DNA of 43,206 bases, from positions 1-43,206 of the forward strand of contig JAPSIR010000006.1 in assembly GCA_031178625.1 (NCBI GenBank), in the 5' to 3' direction. The stretch comes from Cellulomonas sp. Lineage in GTDB: Bacteria > Actinomycetota > Actinomycetes > Actinomycetales > Cellulomonadaceae. Under the pieces are notes generated by a model, which ran no database searches, was not told the DNA's origin, and worked only from the letters and a program-made list of their open reading frames with translations. A program made the translations under genes and the position numbers. This document shows positions 27,721 through 35,814 of the stretch, one piece after another (position 1 is the stretch's first letter; each line of letters starts with the position of its first letter).

Positions 27721-29133
27721 TCAGGTCAGCCCGGGGACGAGCGCGCTCAGCAGGCCGAGCGCCGCGCACACCCCGAGCACCCGCAGCACCGACCAGCGGA
27801 GCCGCAGCACGAGCACACCGGCTACCAGCGCGATCACCACGGGCACGACCTGCACCGACGCGAGGTCGGGCACCTCGAGGCGCACCGGGCCCCACCGCCG
27901 GACGCTCGTCGACGCGAACAGCGTGTGCAGCGCGAAGTACAGCGCGAGGTTCGCGATGACGCCGACGACCGCCGCCGTGATGCCGGTCAGCGCGGCGCTC
28001 AGCGACCGGTTGCCGCGCAGCCGCTCGACGTACGGCGCGCCGAGGAAGATGAACAGGAAGCTCGGCACGAACGTCACCCACGTGGTCAGCAGGGCGCCGA
28101 GCACCGCGGCGACCCACGGGTCGAGGCCGCCCGGGTCGCGGTACGCCCCGACGAACGCGACGAACTGCACGACCATGATGAGCGGGCCGGGCGTCGTCTC
28201 CGCGAGCGCGAGGCCGCGCACCATCTCGCCCGGGGCCAGCCATCCGTACACCTCGACCGCCCGCTGCGCCACGAACGCGAGCACGGCGTACGCGCCGCCG
28301 AACGTGACGAGCGCGGTGCCGGAGAAGAAGAGCCCTTGGTCGGCGAGGACCGACCCCCGCCCGAGCAGCGCCACGACCACGGCCACCGGCGCGAGCCACA
28401 CCAGCACCCCGAGGCCCAGGACGAGTGCCGCCCGCCGCCCGGACGGCCGGGCGCCGTGCAGCGCGTCGTCGGGGATGAGCGGGGCCGGCCCGTCGTCCCC
28501 GGCGCCCGACGCCACGCGCTCGGCGAGCAGCCCCGGCGCCCACCGGTGCAGCGACCACCCGACCACGCCCGCTCCGAGCACGACGAGCGGGAACGGCAGG
28601 CCGAGCAGCGTGAGCGCGACGAACGCCGCCACCGCCAGCACCACCAGGGCGGGGCTGCGCAGCGCGCGCGTCCCGACGCGGTGCACGGCCTGCACGACGA
28701 TCGCGATGACGGCCGGCGCGAGCCCGGCGAACAGCGCCGTCACCGCCGTCGTCTCCCCGAACGCCACGTAGACGGCCGACAGCGCGAGCAGCGCGACGAC
28801 GCCGGGCAGAACGAACAGCGTGCCGGCGGCGAGCCCGCCGCGGACGCCGTTGAGCAGCCATCCGGTGTAGACGGCGAGCTGCTGGGCCTCCGGGCCGGGC
28901 AGGAGCATGCAGTAGTTCAGGGCGTGCAGGAACCGGCGCTGGCCGATCCACCGCTTCTCGTCGACGAGGGTCCGCTGCATGACGGCGATCTGCCCGGCCG
29001 GACCGCCGAACGTCTGCAGCGAGATGGCGAACCAGGCGCGCACGGCCGTGCCGAACGGCACGAGGTCGCGCACGGGTGCGTCGGGGTCGAGGGCGGGCGC
29101 GGGTCGGCCGTCAGCCGGCTCGGCGCTGGTCAC
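27721..29133 (-). CDS. chrA: Chromate transporter family protein, two-domain (ChrA/CHR)
   Basis: The 470-aa protein has two homologous halves. The N-terminal one contains FGGPAGQIAVMQRTLVDEKR and NYCMLLPGPEAQQLAVYTGW. The C-terminal one contains TFGGAYAVLAFVAQ, GWLAPGEMVRGLALAETTPG and GPLIMVVQFVAF. FGGP and PGP are the marks of the CHR superfamily, whose members export chromate by membrane potential. Long-chain members like this have about 10-13 helices. GTG 29133 (TSAEPADGRP) was chosen by homologue length; no Shine-Dalgarno is evident. The VOC gene ends 43 bp upstream on the same strand, so an operon is possible. Confidence 0.88.
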   Translation of the reverse strand: MTSAEPADGRPAPALDPDAPVRDLVPFGTAVRAWFAISLQTFGGPAGQIAVMQRTLVDEKRWIGQRRFLHALNYCMLLPGPEAQQLAVYTGWLLNGVRGGLAAGTLFVLPGVVALLALSAVYVAFGETTAVTALFAGLAPAVIAIVVQAVHRVGTRALRSPALVVLAVAAFVALTLLGLPFPLVVLGAGVVGWSLHRWAPGLLAERVASGAGDDGPAPLIPDDALHGARPSGRRAALVLGLGVLVWLAPVAVVVALLGRGSVLADQGLFFSGTALVTFGGAYAVLAFVAQRAVEVYGWLAPGEMVRGLALAETTPGPLIMVVQFVAFVGAYRDPGGLDPWVAAVLGALLTTWVTFVPSFLFIFLGAPYVERLRGNRSLSAALTGITAAVVGVIANLALYFALHTLFASTSVRRWGPVRLEVPDLASVQVVPVVIALVAGVLVLRLRWSVLRVLGVCAALGLLSALVPGLT

Positions 29134-29176
29134 GGCGGAAGGGCACCACGCCGGCGCCGCGCGTGTCCACCCCGCG

Positions 29177-29590
29177 TCAGCGGGCGGACGGTGCGACGGG
29201 GCGGCCCGCGACGACCTCCTCGTGGTGCGGGTTGCGCATGATCCCGAGCAGGTTGCCGAACGGGTCGACGACGACGGCCGTCCGGAAGCCCTCACCGCGG
29301 TCGGTGATCGGCTCGCGCGGCGTCGCGCCCAGCGCGAGCAGGCGGGCGTGCGCCGCCTCCAGGTCGTCCACGTGCCACAGCACGACCGCCCCGCCCGGCT
29401 CGCCGAGCGCGTTCGGTGGCGCGTACGCCGCGTCGATGAGGCCGAGCTCGTGCTCGAGGTCGCCGACACGCCACTCGTGGTACCCGGGGACCCGGTAGTA
29501 CGGCTCGATGCCGAGCACCTCGGTGTACCAGGCGGACGCCGCCGCGTGGTCCTCGGCGTAGATGGAGATGGTGGCCACTCCGCGCAGCAT
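29177..29590 (-). CDS. VOC family protein (glyoxalase-like)
   Basis: The 137-aa single-domain protein starts MLRGVATISIYAEDHAAASA, followed by WYTEVLGIEPYYRVPGY. It has AVVLWHVDDLEAAHARLLALGA and ends with VDPFGNLLGIMRNP, all standard for vicinal oxygen chelate proteins. His and Glu positions typical of metal binding (EWRVGDLEHELG) are present. A GGGAG lies before the ATG. It is followed by the chromate-type transporter gene; co-transcription is likely but a shared function is not evident. Confidence 0.82.
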   Translation of the reverse strand: MLRGVATISIYAEDHAAASAWYTEVLGIEPYYRVPGYHEWRVGDLEHELGLIDAAYAPPNALGEPGGAVVLWHVDDLEAAHARLLALGATPREPITDRGEGFRTAVVVDPFGNLLGIMRNPHHEEVVAGRPVAPSAR

Positions 29591-29972
29591 GGCTGCTCCC
29601 GTCGTCGTGGACGGCCCCGTGGCCGTCGCCGACCACTCTCCTCGCGGTAGCGGTCACCTCCGGTCCGCTTCCCGTCCCGGCGGGCGTGGCGAACGGGTGC
29701 CGACGCGGTGGTGAACGCCGGCGGCCGCACCGGTGTCGTCCGACGGAACCGCCGGTGACCTGCGTGAACGTTCGCCGAACGCGCTCGCAACGGTGGCCGA
29801 GGTGACCGGTTTGCGGTATCCGCGCTGCCTACGTTGTCCGCGGTCCGGCCGAGGTCGGGCCCGGCGCGCCCCCCGGTGCGCCGCCCGTCGCACCGTCCCC
29901 GCGCACCGTCGGCACCCCGTGCCGCACCGCGGCGCGGGGCGTCGCACCGCCCTCTTCGTCGCCTGGAGACCC
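29591..29972 (+). promoter_or_regulatory. Upstream control region of the ugp-like operon
   Basis: In this 382-bp gap I see GGTCACC at 29652 on the plus strand. Minus-strand GTTCACC (29716-29710), GGTCACC (29760-29754), GTTCACG (29769-29763) and GGTCACC (29807-29801) follow. Actinobacterial PhoP boxes are direct repeats of GTTCACC-like units, so phosphate control is possible. A palindrome GAACGTTC (29766-29773) is a second operator candidate. TACGTT at 29830-29835 could be a -10. There is no gene. Confidence 0.4.
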
Positions 29973-30920
29973 ATGGCTGCCGTCCTCGCCCCACCCCGGG
30001 ACGACCACGCCGCGCACCCGCGCCCGCACCGCCGACCCGGCGCCGCCCGTCGGCGCCGCTCGCTCGCGTGGTTCGCGCTGCTCGCCGGGCCCAACGTCGT
30101 GCTGCTCGTGCTGTTCGTGTACCGCCCGCTCGTGGAGAGCTTCTACCTCTCGACGATGCAGTGGAACCTCGGGTCGCCCGTCGCCCGCTTCGTCGGCCTG
30201 GGCAACTACGTCGAGTGGTTCACCGCGGACTCGACCGCACGCGTGCTGACGACGACGGCCGTCTTCACGGTGGCGACGGTCGGCGGGGCGCTCCTGCTGG
30301 GGCTCGCGCTCGCGCTGCTGCTGAACCGGAGGCTGCCCGGTCGCGGCCTGGCGCGCACGGTCGCGTTCGCGCCGTACGTGCTGTCGGGGTACGCGGTCGG
30401 CATCCTCTGGCTGTTCATCTTCGACCCGCGGTACGGGCTGATGTCGACGGTGCTCGGCTGGTTCGGCGCCGCGTCGCCGCAGTGGTACACGACGCCGCCG
30501 TGGCCGCTGGTCATGGTCGTGGTCGTCTACCTGTGGAAGAACCTCGGGTACGTCGCGCTGATCTACCTCGCCGGCCTGCAGGCGGTGCCGCAGGACCTGC
30601 GGGACGCCGCCGCCCTGGACGGCGCCACGCCCGCCCGCACGTTGCGCTCGATCGTGCTCCCGCTGCTCGCGCCGACGACGTTCTTCCTGCTCGTCACGAT
30701 GCTCCTGGCGTCGCTGCAGTCCTTCGACATCATCAAGGCGATGACGCAGGGCGGGCCCCTCGGCAGCACGACGACGCTGATGTACCAGATCTACCAGGAG
30801 GGCTTCGTCAACGGCCGCGCCGGGTACGCGTCGGCCGGCGCGACGATCCTGTTCCTCCTCCTGCTCGCGGTCACCGCGGTCCAGCTGCGCTACGTCGAGC
30901 GGAAGGTCCACTACGCATGA
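29973..30920 (+). CDS. ugpA: ABC sugar/glycerophosphodiester permease 1 (UgpA-like)
   Basis: The 315-aa membrane protein has six helices and the EAA-loop DAAALDGATPARTLRSIVLP (about 210-229), which contacts the ATPase. It belongs to the UgpA/MalF-type permease group. Its ATG has GGAGACC before it, and its stop overlaps the next start (ATGA). It is first in a four-gene operon with a second permease, a lipoprotein binding protein and a glycerophosphodiesterase. This suggests the substrate is a glycerophosphodiester. The ATPase (UgpC/MsiK type) is not encoded here and probably is a shared one elsewhere. Confidence 0.88.
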   Translation: MAAVLAPPRDDHAAHPRPHRRPGAARRRRSLAWFALLAGPNVVLLVLFVYRPLVESFYLSTMQWNLGSPVARFVGLGNYVEWFTADSTARVLTTTAVFTVATVGGALLLGLALALLLNRRLPGRGLARTVAFAPYVLSGYAVGILWLFIFDPRYGLMSTVLGWFGAASPQWYTTPPWPLVMVVVVYLWKNLGYVALIYLAGLQAVPQDLRDAAALDGATPARTLRSIVLPLLAPTTFFLLVTMLLASLQSFDIIKAMTQGGPLGSTTTLMYQIYQEGFVNGRAGYASAGATILFLLLLAVTAVQLRYVERKVHYA

Positions 30921-31840
30921 GCGTCCAGACGCCCCCGCGCCCGGCCGCACCGGCGCCCGCCACGCCGCCGCCGTCCGCGCCGCCCGCCGCACCCGTCGCT
31001 CGCCGTGGCCGCTCGCCCCGGTCCCTGCTCCTCGACGGCGGCAGCCTGCTCACCATGGCGGTCGCGGCCGTCGTGCTCGGCATGCCCCTGCTGTGGATGG
31101 CCCTGGCGAGCCTCAAGCGTCCCGACGAGCTGTACCGGACGCCGCTGCAGTGGCTGCCGGAGCGGTTCGACGTGGCGAACTACGCGCAGGCCGCCGAGAC
31201 GATCCCGCTCGGGCAGCTCTTCGCGAACAGCGTCGGCCTGACGGTCGCGGGCGCCGGGCTCAAGGTCGTCCTCGGCCTGTGCTGCGCGTACGCGCTCGTC
31301 TTCCTCGACGTGCCGTTCAAGCGGGCCGTCTTCCTCGTCGTCATCGCGGCGCTGATGATCCCGCCGCAGATCACGATCATCCCCAACTACACGTTCGTCG
31401 CGAGCCTGGGCTGGCTCAACACGTACCAGGGCATCCTCGTGCCCGGCCTGGCCAGCGCGTTCGGCACGTTCCTGTTCCGCCAGCACTTCCTCACGCTGCC
31501 CGCGTCGGTGCTCGAGGCGGCGCAGCTCGACGGCGCCGGGCACTGGCGGCGGCTGTGGCGGTTCGTCGTGCCGATGTCGCTGCCGACCGTCGCGGCCGTC
31601 GGCCTCGTCGCGGTCGTCACCGAGTGGAACGACTACCTGTGGCCGTTCCTCGTCGTCGACCACCCCGACAAGATGACGCTCCCCGTCGGCCTCACGCTCC
31701 TGCAGAACGTCGACGGCATGTCGAACTGGGGCGTGCTGCTGGCCGCCACGGTCGTCGTCACCCTCCCCGTGCTGCTCGTCTTCCTGGTCCTGCAGCGCCG
31801 GCTCGTCGCCGGCCTCACCACGGGCGCCGTCACCGGCTGA
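30917..31840 (+). CDS. ugpE: ABC sugar/glycerophosphodiester permease 2 (UgpE-like)
   Basis: The 307-aa protein has a Pro/Ala-rich cytoplasmic lead of about 30 residues and six helices. The EAA-loop reads EAAQLDGAGHWRRLWRFVVP (about 200-219). It is the usual second permease of CUT1-type systems. Translation is coupled to the first permease by the four-base overlap. The binding-protein gene begins 125 bp after the stop. Confidence 0.88.
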   Translation: MSVQTPPRPAAPAPATPPPSAPPAAPVARRGRSPRSLLLDGGSLLTMAVAAVVLGMPLLWMALASLKRPDELYRTPLQWLPERFDVANYAQAAETIPLGQLFANSVGLTVAGAGLKVVLGLCCAYALVFLDVPFKRAVFLVVIAALMIPPQITIIPNYTFVASLGWLNTYQGILVPGLASAFGTFLFRQHFLTLPASVLEAAQLDGAGHWRRLWRFVVPMSLPTVAAVGLVAVVTEWNDYLWPFLVVDHPDKMTLPVGLTLLQNVDGMSNWGVLLAATVVVTLPVLLVFLVLQRRLVAGLTTGAVTG

Positions 31841-31965
31841 CCCGCCCCGCGCGGGCACGTGCCCGCGCACCACCCACCCCCCGCACCACCGGACCTCCCC
31901 CGGTCCGGTCCCCCGCGCGCGCCGTCCGGCTCGTGCACCCTGCACCGCACCCCCGAGGAGACACC

Positions 31966-33336
31966 GTGTTCCACCGCACCGCGCGGAACCGTCGCCCGTC
32001 CGCCGTCGCGCTCGGCGCGCTCGCCGCCGTCGGCGCCCTGGCCCTCACCGCCTGCTCCGCCCCGAGCGTCGCCACCGACGACCCGTCCGCCTCCGGCGAG
32101 GCCGCGGCCGACGTCGACTGGTCGCAGGTCGAGCCCGCCTCCGAGATCACGTGGTGGAGCAACCACCCGGGCGCCTCCAAGCCCGTCGAGGAGGAGCTGA
32201 TCAAGCGCTTCGAGGAGGAGCACCCGGAGATCTCGGTCAACCTCGTGACGGCCGGCGCGAACTACGACGAGGTCGCGCAGCGCTTCCAGGCCGCGTCGCA
32301 GACGTCCGAGCTGCCAAGCCTGGTCATCGCGTCCGACGTGTGGTGGTTCCGGTACCACCTGAACGACCAGATCATGCCGCTGGACGACGTCTTCGAGCAC
32401 CTCGAGGCCGAGACCGACGACTTCGTCCCGGCGCTCTACGGCGACTACGAGTACGACGGGCAGCACTGGGCCGCGCCGTACGCGCGCTCGACGCCGCTCT
32501 TCTACTACAACAAGGACATGTGGGCGGCCGCGGGCCTGCCCGACCGCGGGCCGGAGACGTGGGAGGAGTTCGCGTCCTGGACCGGCCAGCTCCAGCCGCA
32601 GCTGCCCGCCGACTCCGCGCCGCTCGGCATGTCGGTCGGCACGTCGTGGTCGGCGTGGTGGTTCGAGAACATGATCTGGGGCCACGGCGGCCAGTACTCC
32701 GACGAGTGGGAGACGACGCTCGACACGCCCGAGGCGCTCGAGGCCGGCGAGTTCGTGCGCGACCTCTTCCACGGCGAGCAGCCGGTCGCGACGGTCTCCG
32801 AGGACGCGACGGTCGACTTCGCGTCCGGCACGGTCGCCTCGACGATCGGCTCGACGGGCTCCCTCAAGGGCATCCTCGACGCCGCGACGTTCGAGGTCGG
32901 CACGGCGTACCTGCCCGACGGCCCCGACGGCGGCGGCACGCCGACCGGCGGCACCGGCCTGGCCATCCCGTCCTCGAAGTCGCCGGAGGAGCAGCTCGCC
33001 GCGGCGATGTTCCTGCAGTTCCTCACGGACACGGACCAGACGGCGTACTTCTCGCAGAACACGGGCTACATGCCGGTGCGCACGTCGGCCGTCGAGTCGG
33101 ACGCGATGAAGGCCGTCTACGAGCAGGCGCCGCAGTTCCGCACGGCGGTCGACCAGCTCGCGGACAAGGCGCGCTCGCAGGACTGGATCCGCGTGTTCGT
33201 GCCGGGCGCCGACGCGATCCTCACCGAGGGCCTCGAGCAGATCGTCCTGCAGGGCACCGACCCGGCCGAGGCGTTCGGCTCCATCACGCCGAAGATCGAG
33301 ACGGCGTACCGCGAGAACGTCGAGCCGTACCTGTGA
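31966..33336 (+). CDS. ugpB: Extracellular solute-binding lipoprotein (UgpB-like)
   Basis: The 456-aa protein has a lipoprotein signal, with LTAC and Cys30 as the lipid-anchored residue. An acidic linker follows, then a family-1 solute-binding fold starting ITWWSNHPGASKPVEEELIKRF. Other family segments are YDGQHWAAPYARSTPLFYYN and TPTGGTGLAIPSSKSPEEQ. The rich Trp/Tyr content suits a polar ligand. With ugpQ next to it, glycerol-3-phosphate or a glycerophosphodiester is the likely ligand, although a sugar is possible. GTG follows GAGGAG. Its stop overlaps the next start (GTGA). Confidence 0.88.
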   Translation: MFHRTARNRRPSAVALGALAAVGALALTACSAPSVATDDPSASGEAAADVDWSQVEPASEITWWSNHPGASKPVEEELIKRFEEEHPEISVNLVTAGANYDEVAQRFQAASQTSELPSLVIASDVWWFRYHLNDQIMPLDDVFEHLEAETDDFVPALYGDYEYDGQHWAAPYARSTPLFYYNKDMWAAAGLPDRGPETWEEFASWTGQLQPQLPADSAPLGMSVGTSWSAWWFENMIWGHGGQYSDEWETTLDTPEALEAGEFVRDLFHGEQPVATVSEDATVDFASGTVASTIGSTGSLKGILDAATFEVGTAYLPDGPDGGGTPTGGTGLAIPSSKSPEEQLAAAMFLQFLTDTDQTAYFSQNTGYMPVRTSAVESDAMKAVYEQAPQFRTAVDQLADKARSQDWIRVFVPGADAILTEGLEQIVLQGTDPAEAFGSITPKIETAYRENVEPYL

Positions 33337-34079
33337 CGGTCGTCGTCGCGCACCGCGGCAACTCGTCCGTCGCGCCGCAGAACACCCTCGCGGCGTTCGA
33401 GGCGGCGTGGCGGGCGGGTGCGGGGTCGATCGAGATCGACGTGCAGCTGACCGCAGACGGGCAGGTCGTCGTCATCCACGACGACACGCTCGACGCGACG
33501 ACGTCCGGCTCGGGCCCCGTCGGGGGCACGGACCTGGCCCGCGTGCGGTCCCTCGACGCGGGCGCGTGGTTCGCGCCCGCGTACGCGGGGCAGCGCGTGC
33601 CGACGTTCGCGGAGGTCGTCGACCTGCTGCTGCGCCGGCCCGGCATCGACCTCCTCCTCGAGGTCAAGGGCGCGTGGACGGCCGAGCAGGTGCGCGGCGT
33701 CACCGAGCCCGTGCTCGCGGCGGGGCTGGCCGACCGCGTGGTCGTGCAGAGCTTCTGGCCGGAGACCGTCGCGGCGCTGCGCGAGGCGGCGCCGGAGCTG
33801 CGCCGGGGCCTGCTCGTGTTCGAGGTCCGCGACGACCTGCTCGACCTGTGCGCCGAGCTCGGCGTCATGGCGTGCAACCCGTACGGGCTCCTGCTCGTGC
33901 AGGACCCGGGCCTGGTCGACCGGCTGCACGCGGCCGGCCTGCAGGTCATGGTCTGGACGCTCGACGAGCCGGAGCACTGGGCGGCCGCCGTTGCGCTGGG
34001 CGTCGACGCGATCATCACCGACCGGCCCGACCGGCTGGTCGGCTGGCTGGCGGCGCGCGTCCCCACCCCGGTCGCCTGA
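33333..34079 (+). CDS. ugpQ: Glycerophosphodiester phosphodiesterase (UgpQ-like)
   Basis: The 248-aa enzyme hydrolyses glycerophosphodiesters to glycerol-3-phosphate plus an alcohol. It starts TVVVAHRGNSSVAPQNTLAA, with the catalytic HRG. IEIDVQLTADGQVVVIHDDT supplies Glu-x-Asp metal ligands and the second His. LLLEVKG gives the third acidic residue. In the P-x-N-T position the usual glutamate is glutamine (PQNT), which may weaken or alter metal binding. No signal peptide is seen, so it acts in the cytoplasm on imported substrate. Its GTG overlaps the binding-protein stop by four bases. Confidence 0.92.
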   Translation: MTVVVAHRGNSSVAPQNTLAAFEAAWRAGAGSIEIDVQLTADGQVVVIHDDTLDATTSGSGPVGGTDLARVRSLDAGAWFAPAYAGQRVPTFAEVVDLLLRRPGIDLLLEVKGAWTAEQVRGVTEPVLAAGLADRVVVQSFWPETVAALREAAPELRRGLLVFEVRDDLLDLCAELGVMACNPYGLLLVQDPGLVDRLHAAGLQVMVWTLDEPEHWAAAVALGVDAIITDRPDRLVGWLAARVPTPVA

Positions 34080-34098
34080 CGGGCGGTCCCCGGCACCA

Positions 34099-34154
34099 CG
34101 AACCGGCCGTCGTGCAGCACCCGCTCGCGGGTCCGCTGCACGGCGGCCGGTTCG
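34099..34154. terminator. Very long hairpin between ugpQ and the RsbW-like gene
   Basis: The outer arms CGAACCGGCCG and CGGCCGGTTCG (11 bp) are followed, after one mismatch, by CGTGCAGC/GCTGCACG, then ACCCGC/GCGGGT with a two-base CC bulge and a TC loop. About 25 pairs form in 56 bases between convergent stops. There is no U-tract. Confidence 0.8.
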
Positions 34155-34208
34155 CTGCCGTCATCGGGCGGCCGGGTCCGGACGGGCCGCGTCCGGTGGG
34201 TGCGACCG

Positions 34209-34667
34209 TCAGGTGGGTTGGGACTCCAGGAGTGCCCAGACGTGCTTCGTCGTCTCGTCGGCGTACCAGCCGACGTCCTGCGAGAGGCGACGGGCGATCT
34301 GCAGCCCGAACCCGCCCATGCCCGCGGCGCGCTCGCCGGCGATCCGCGGCTCGCTGCGCACGTCGTGGTCCGCGACGTCGAGCAGCAGGTGCGAGTCGCA
34401 CCGGCTCAGCGTGACGAACGTCGGCGGGATGCCGTGCAGCAGCGCGTTCGTGGCCAGCTCGCTCGCGATGAGGACCATGCGCTCGCCCACCGGGTCGAGG
34501 CGCCCGGGGTCGCCCCCGGTCTCGGCGGCGAGCTCGTGGCGCAGCCGCGACAGCTCCGCGGTGTTGTCGAGCATCCACGTGCGGACGTGCTCGAAACCCT
34601 CGGGCGGTCGCGACGCGCGCAACCCGTCGTCCACGTCCGGCGGACCGTCGGTGCGCTGCTCGCTCAC
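34209..34667 (-). CDS. ATP-binding protein, anti-sigma factor RsbW/HATPase_c type
   Basis: The 152-aa protein is a stand-alone GHKL-fold ATPase domain of the RsbW/SpoIIAB kind. The N-box is SELATNALLHG and the G-box is GMGGFGLQIARRLSQDVGW. These act as serine kinases or anti-sigma factors; many in actinobacteria have no known partner. GTG 34667 is preferred over an earlier ATG at 34751, as GAGGAG lies four bases before it and the extra residues look unstructured. Neither a sigma factor nor an anti-anti-sigma gene is nearby. Confidence 0.85.
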   Translation of the reverse strand: MSEQRTDGPPDVDDGLRASRPPEGFEHVRTWMLDNTAELSRLRHELAAETGGDPGRLDPVGERMVLIASELATNALLHGIPPTFVTLSRCDSHLLLDVADHDVRSEPRIAGERAAGMGGFGLQIARRLSQDVGWYADETTKHVWALLESQPT

Positions 34668-34791
34668 GGGGCTCCTCGAGGGTGGATGGCGTGTGGTCTC
34701 ACGCGCGGACCCACCGTAGGCGTCGTCCGACCTGGACGCGCGTCGAGGCACACCCTCGTGGCGGGGAAAGCACCCGGATGCACGAAGGCGG

Positions 34792-35697
34792 TCAGGCCGC
34801 CCGGGCCGTGCCGGGCACCGCGGCGGCGTCCGGGCCCGTGGCGTCCTGCCCCGCGAGCAGCCACCGCACGGTCCGCGTCGCCTGCCGGCCGGCCCAGTGC
34901 GCGGCCGCCCCGCGCGCCCGTCCGACCGGTGCCAGCCCCAGCCCGTCGACCGCCCACGCCGGCAGGCTGGCGACCGCCGCCTGCGCGAGCGCGCCGTACC
35001 CGAGCCGCACCGCCGGCGGCACGGGCGGCTCGCGCAGCAGGAACTCGGCGGCGTCGAGGGCGGCGGATGTCGCGCGCAGCACGGGCCGGTACGACGCGAT
35101 GGCGGCGTGCAGGTCGGCGACGGTCTCGGGGACGTCCGCGGCCCCCATGGCGCGGCCGATCCGCGCGGCCTGCGCGACGTACGCGTCGGCGCGCGCGGGC
35201 GTCAGCGGGTCCGTGCCGTACCGCTGGTGCGCGTCGAGGAAGCTGTCGATCTCGGCGACGTGGACCCAGCGCAGCAGGTCCGGGTCGTCCGCGGCGTAGG
35301 GGATGCCGTCGGCGGTCACGCCGCGGATGCGGCTGTGGATGGTGCGGACCGCGTCGACCGCGGCCTGCGCGTCGTCGGCCGTCCCGAACACCGTCACCGC
35401 GAGGAACGTGCTGGTGCGCGACAGCCGCCCCCACGGGTCGGCGCGGTACCCGGAGTGCTCGGCGACCGCGGCCATCGCGGCGGGGTGCAGCGACTGCAGC
35501 AGGAGCGACCGCAGCCCGCCCACGAACATCGACGCGTCGCCGTGCACCTGGCGGATCGCGGCGTCGGGCGCGAACCAGCGCGGCCCCGGGCGGTGGTGGA
35601 TGCGGTGGCGGCTGCGCTCGCCGTGCGGTCCGGCGACCCGCAGGAAGAGCGCCGTGCCGGCGCGCGCACGCAGGCGGCGCACGGGGTCGACGGTCAT
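34792..35697 (-). CDS. MpaB/DUF2236-type oxygenase
   Basis: The 301-aa protein matches the DUF2236 group that includes MpaB and the Lcp-type rubber oxygenases. Seen are HGDASMFVGGLRSLLLQSLH near residue 52, then HPAAMAAVAEHSGYRADPWGR with several conserved His residues, and TVFGTADDAQAAVDAVRTIH plus WVHVAEIDSF. His residues in these stretches are candidate haem or metal ligands. It is probably cytoplasmic; the substrate is unknown. CAGCGT-N6-ATG lies before the start, so a leaderless transcript is likely. The gene precedes the RsbW-like gene on the same strand with a 124-bp gap. Confidence 0.85.
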   Translation of the reverse strand: MTVDPVRRLRARAGTALFLRVAGPHGERSRHRIHHRPGPRWFAPDAAIRQVHGDASMFVGGLRSLLLQSLHPAAMAAVAEHSGYRADPWGRLSRTSTFLAVTVFGTADDAQAAVDAVRTIHSRIRGVTADGIPYAADDPDLLRWVHVAEIDSFLDAHQRYGTDPLTPARADAYVAQAARIGRAMGAADVPETVADLHAAIASYRPVLRATSAALDAAEFLLREPPVPPAVRLGYGALAQAAVASLPAWAVDGLGLAPVGRARGAAAHWAGRQATRTVRWLLAGQDATGPDAAAVPGTARAA

Positions 35698-35703
35698 GCG
35701 CCC

Positions 35704-35709
35704 ACGCTG
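35704..35709 (-). promoter_or_regulatory. Leaderless -10 candidate (CAGCGT) for the MpaB-type gene
   Basis: On the minus strand CAGCGT is followed by GGGCGC and ATG. There is no Shine-Dalgarno. Confidence 0.4.
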
Positions 35710-35814
35710 CGGGACCGTTCCTGAGCGCGCGCTGAGTCCCGCCCGCACGACGTGCCGCCGCGGCGTGCCGGGGGTGCCGGGAAGAGGTCGGGCGCGGGCG
35801 CCGTTGCCCCCGGT

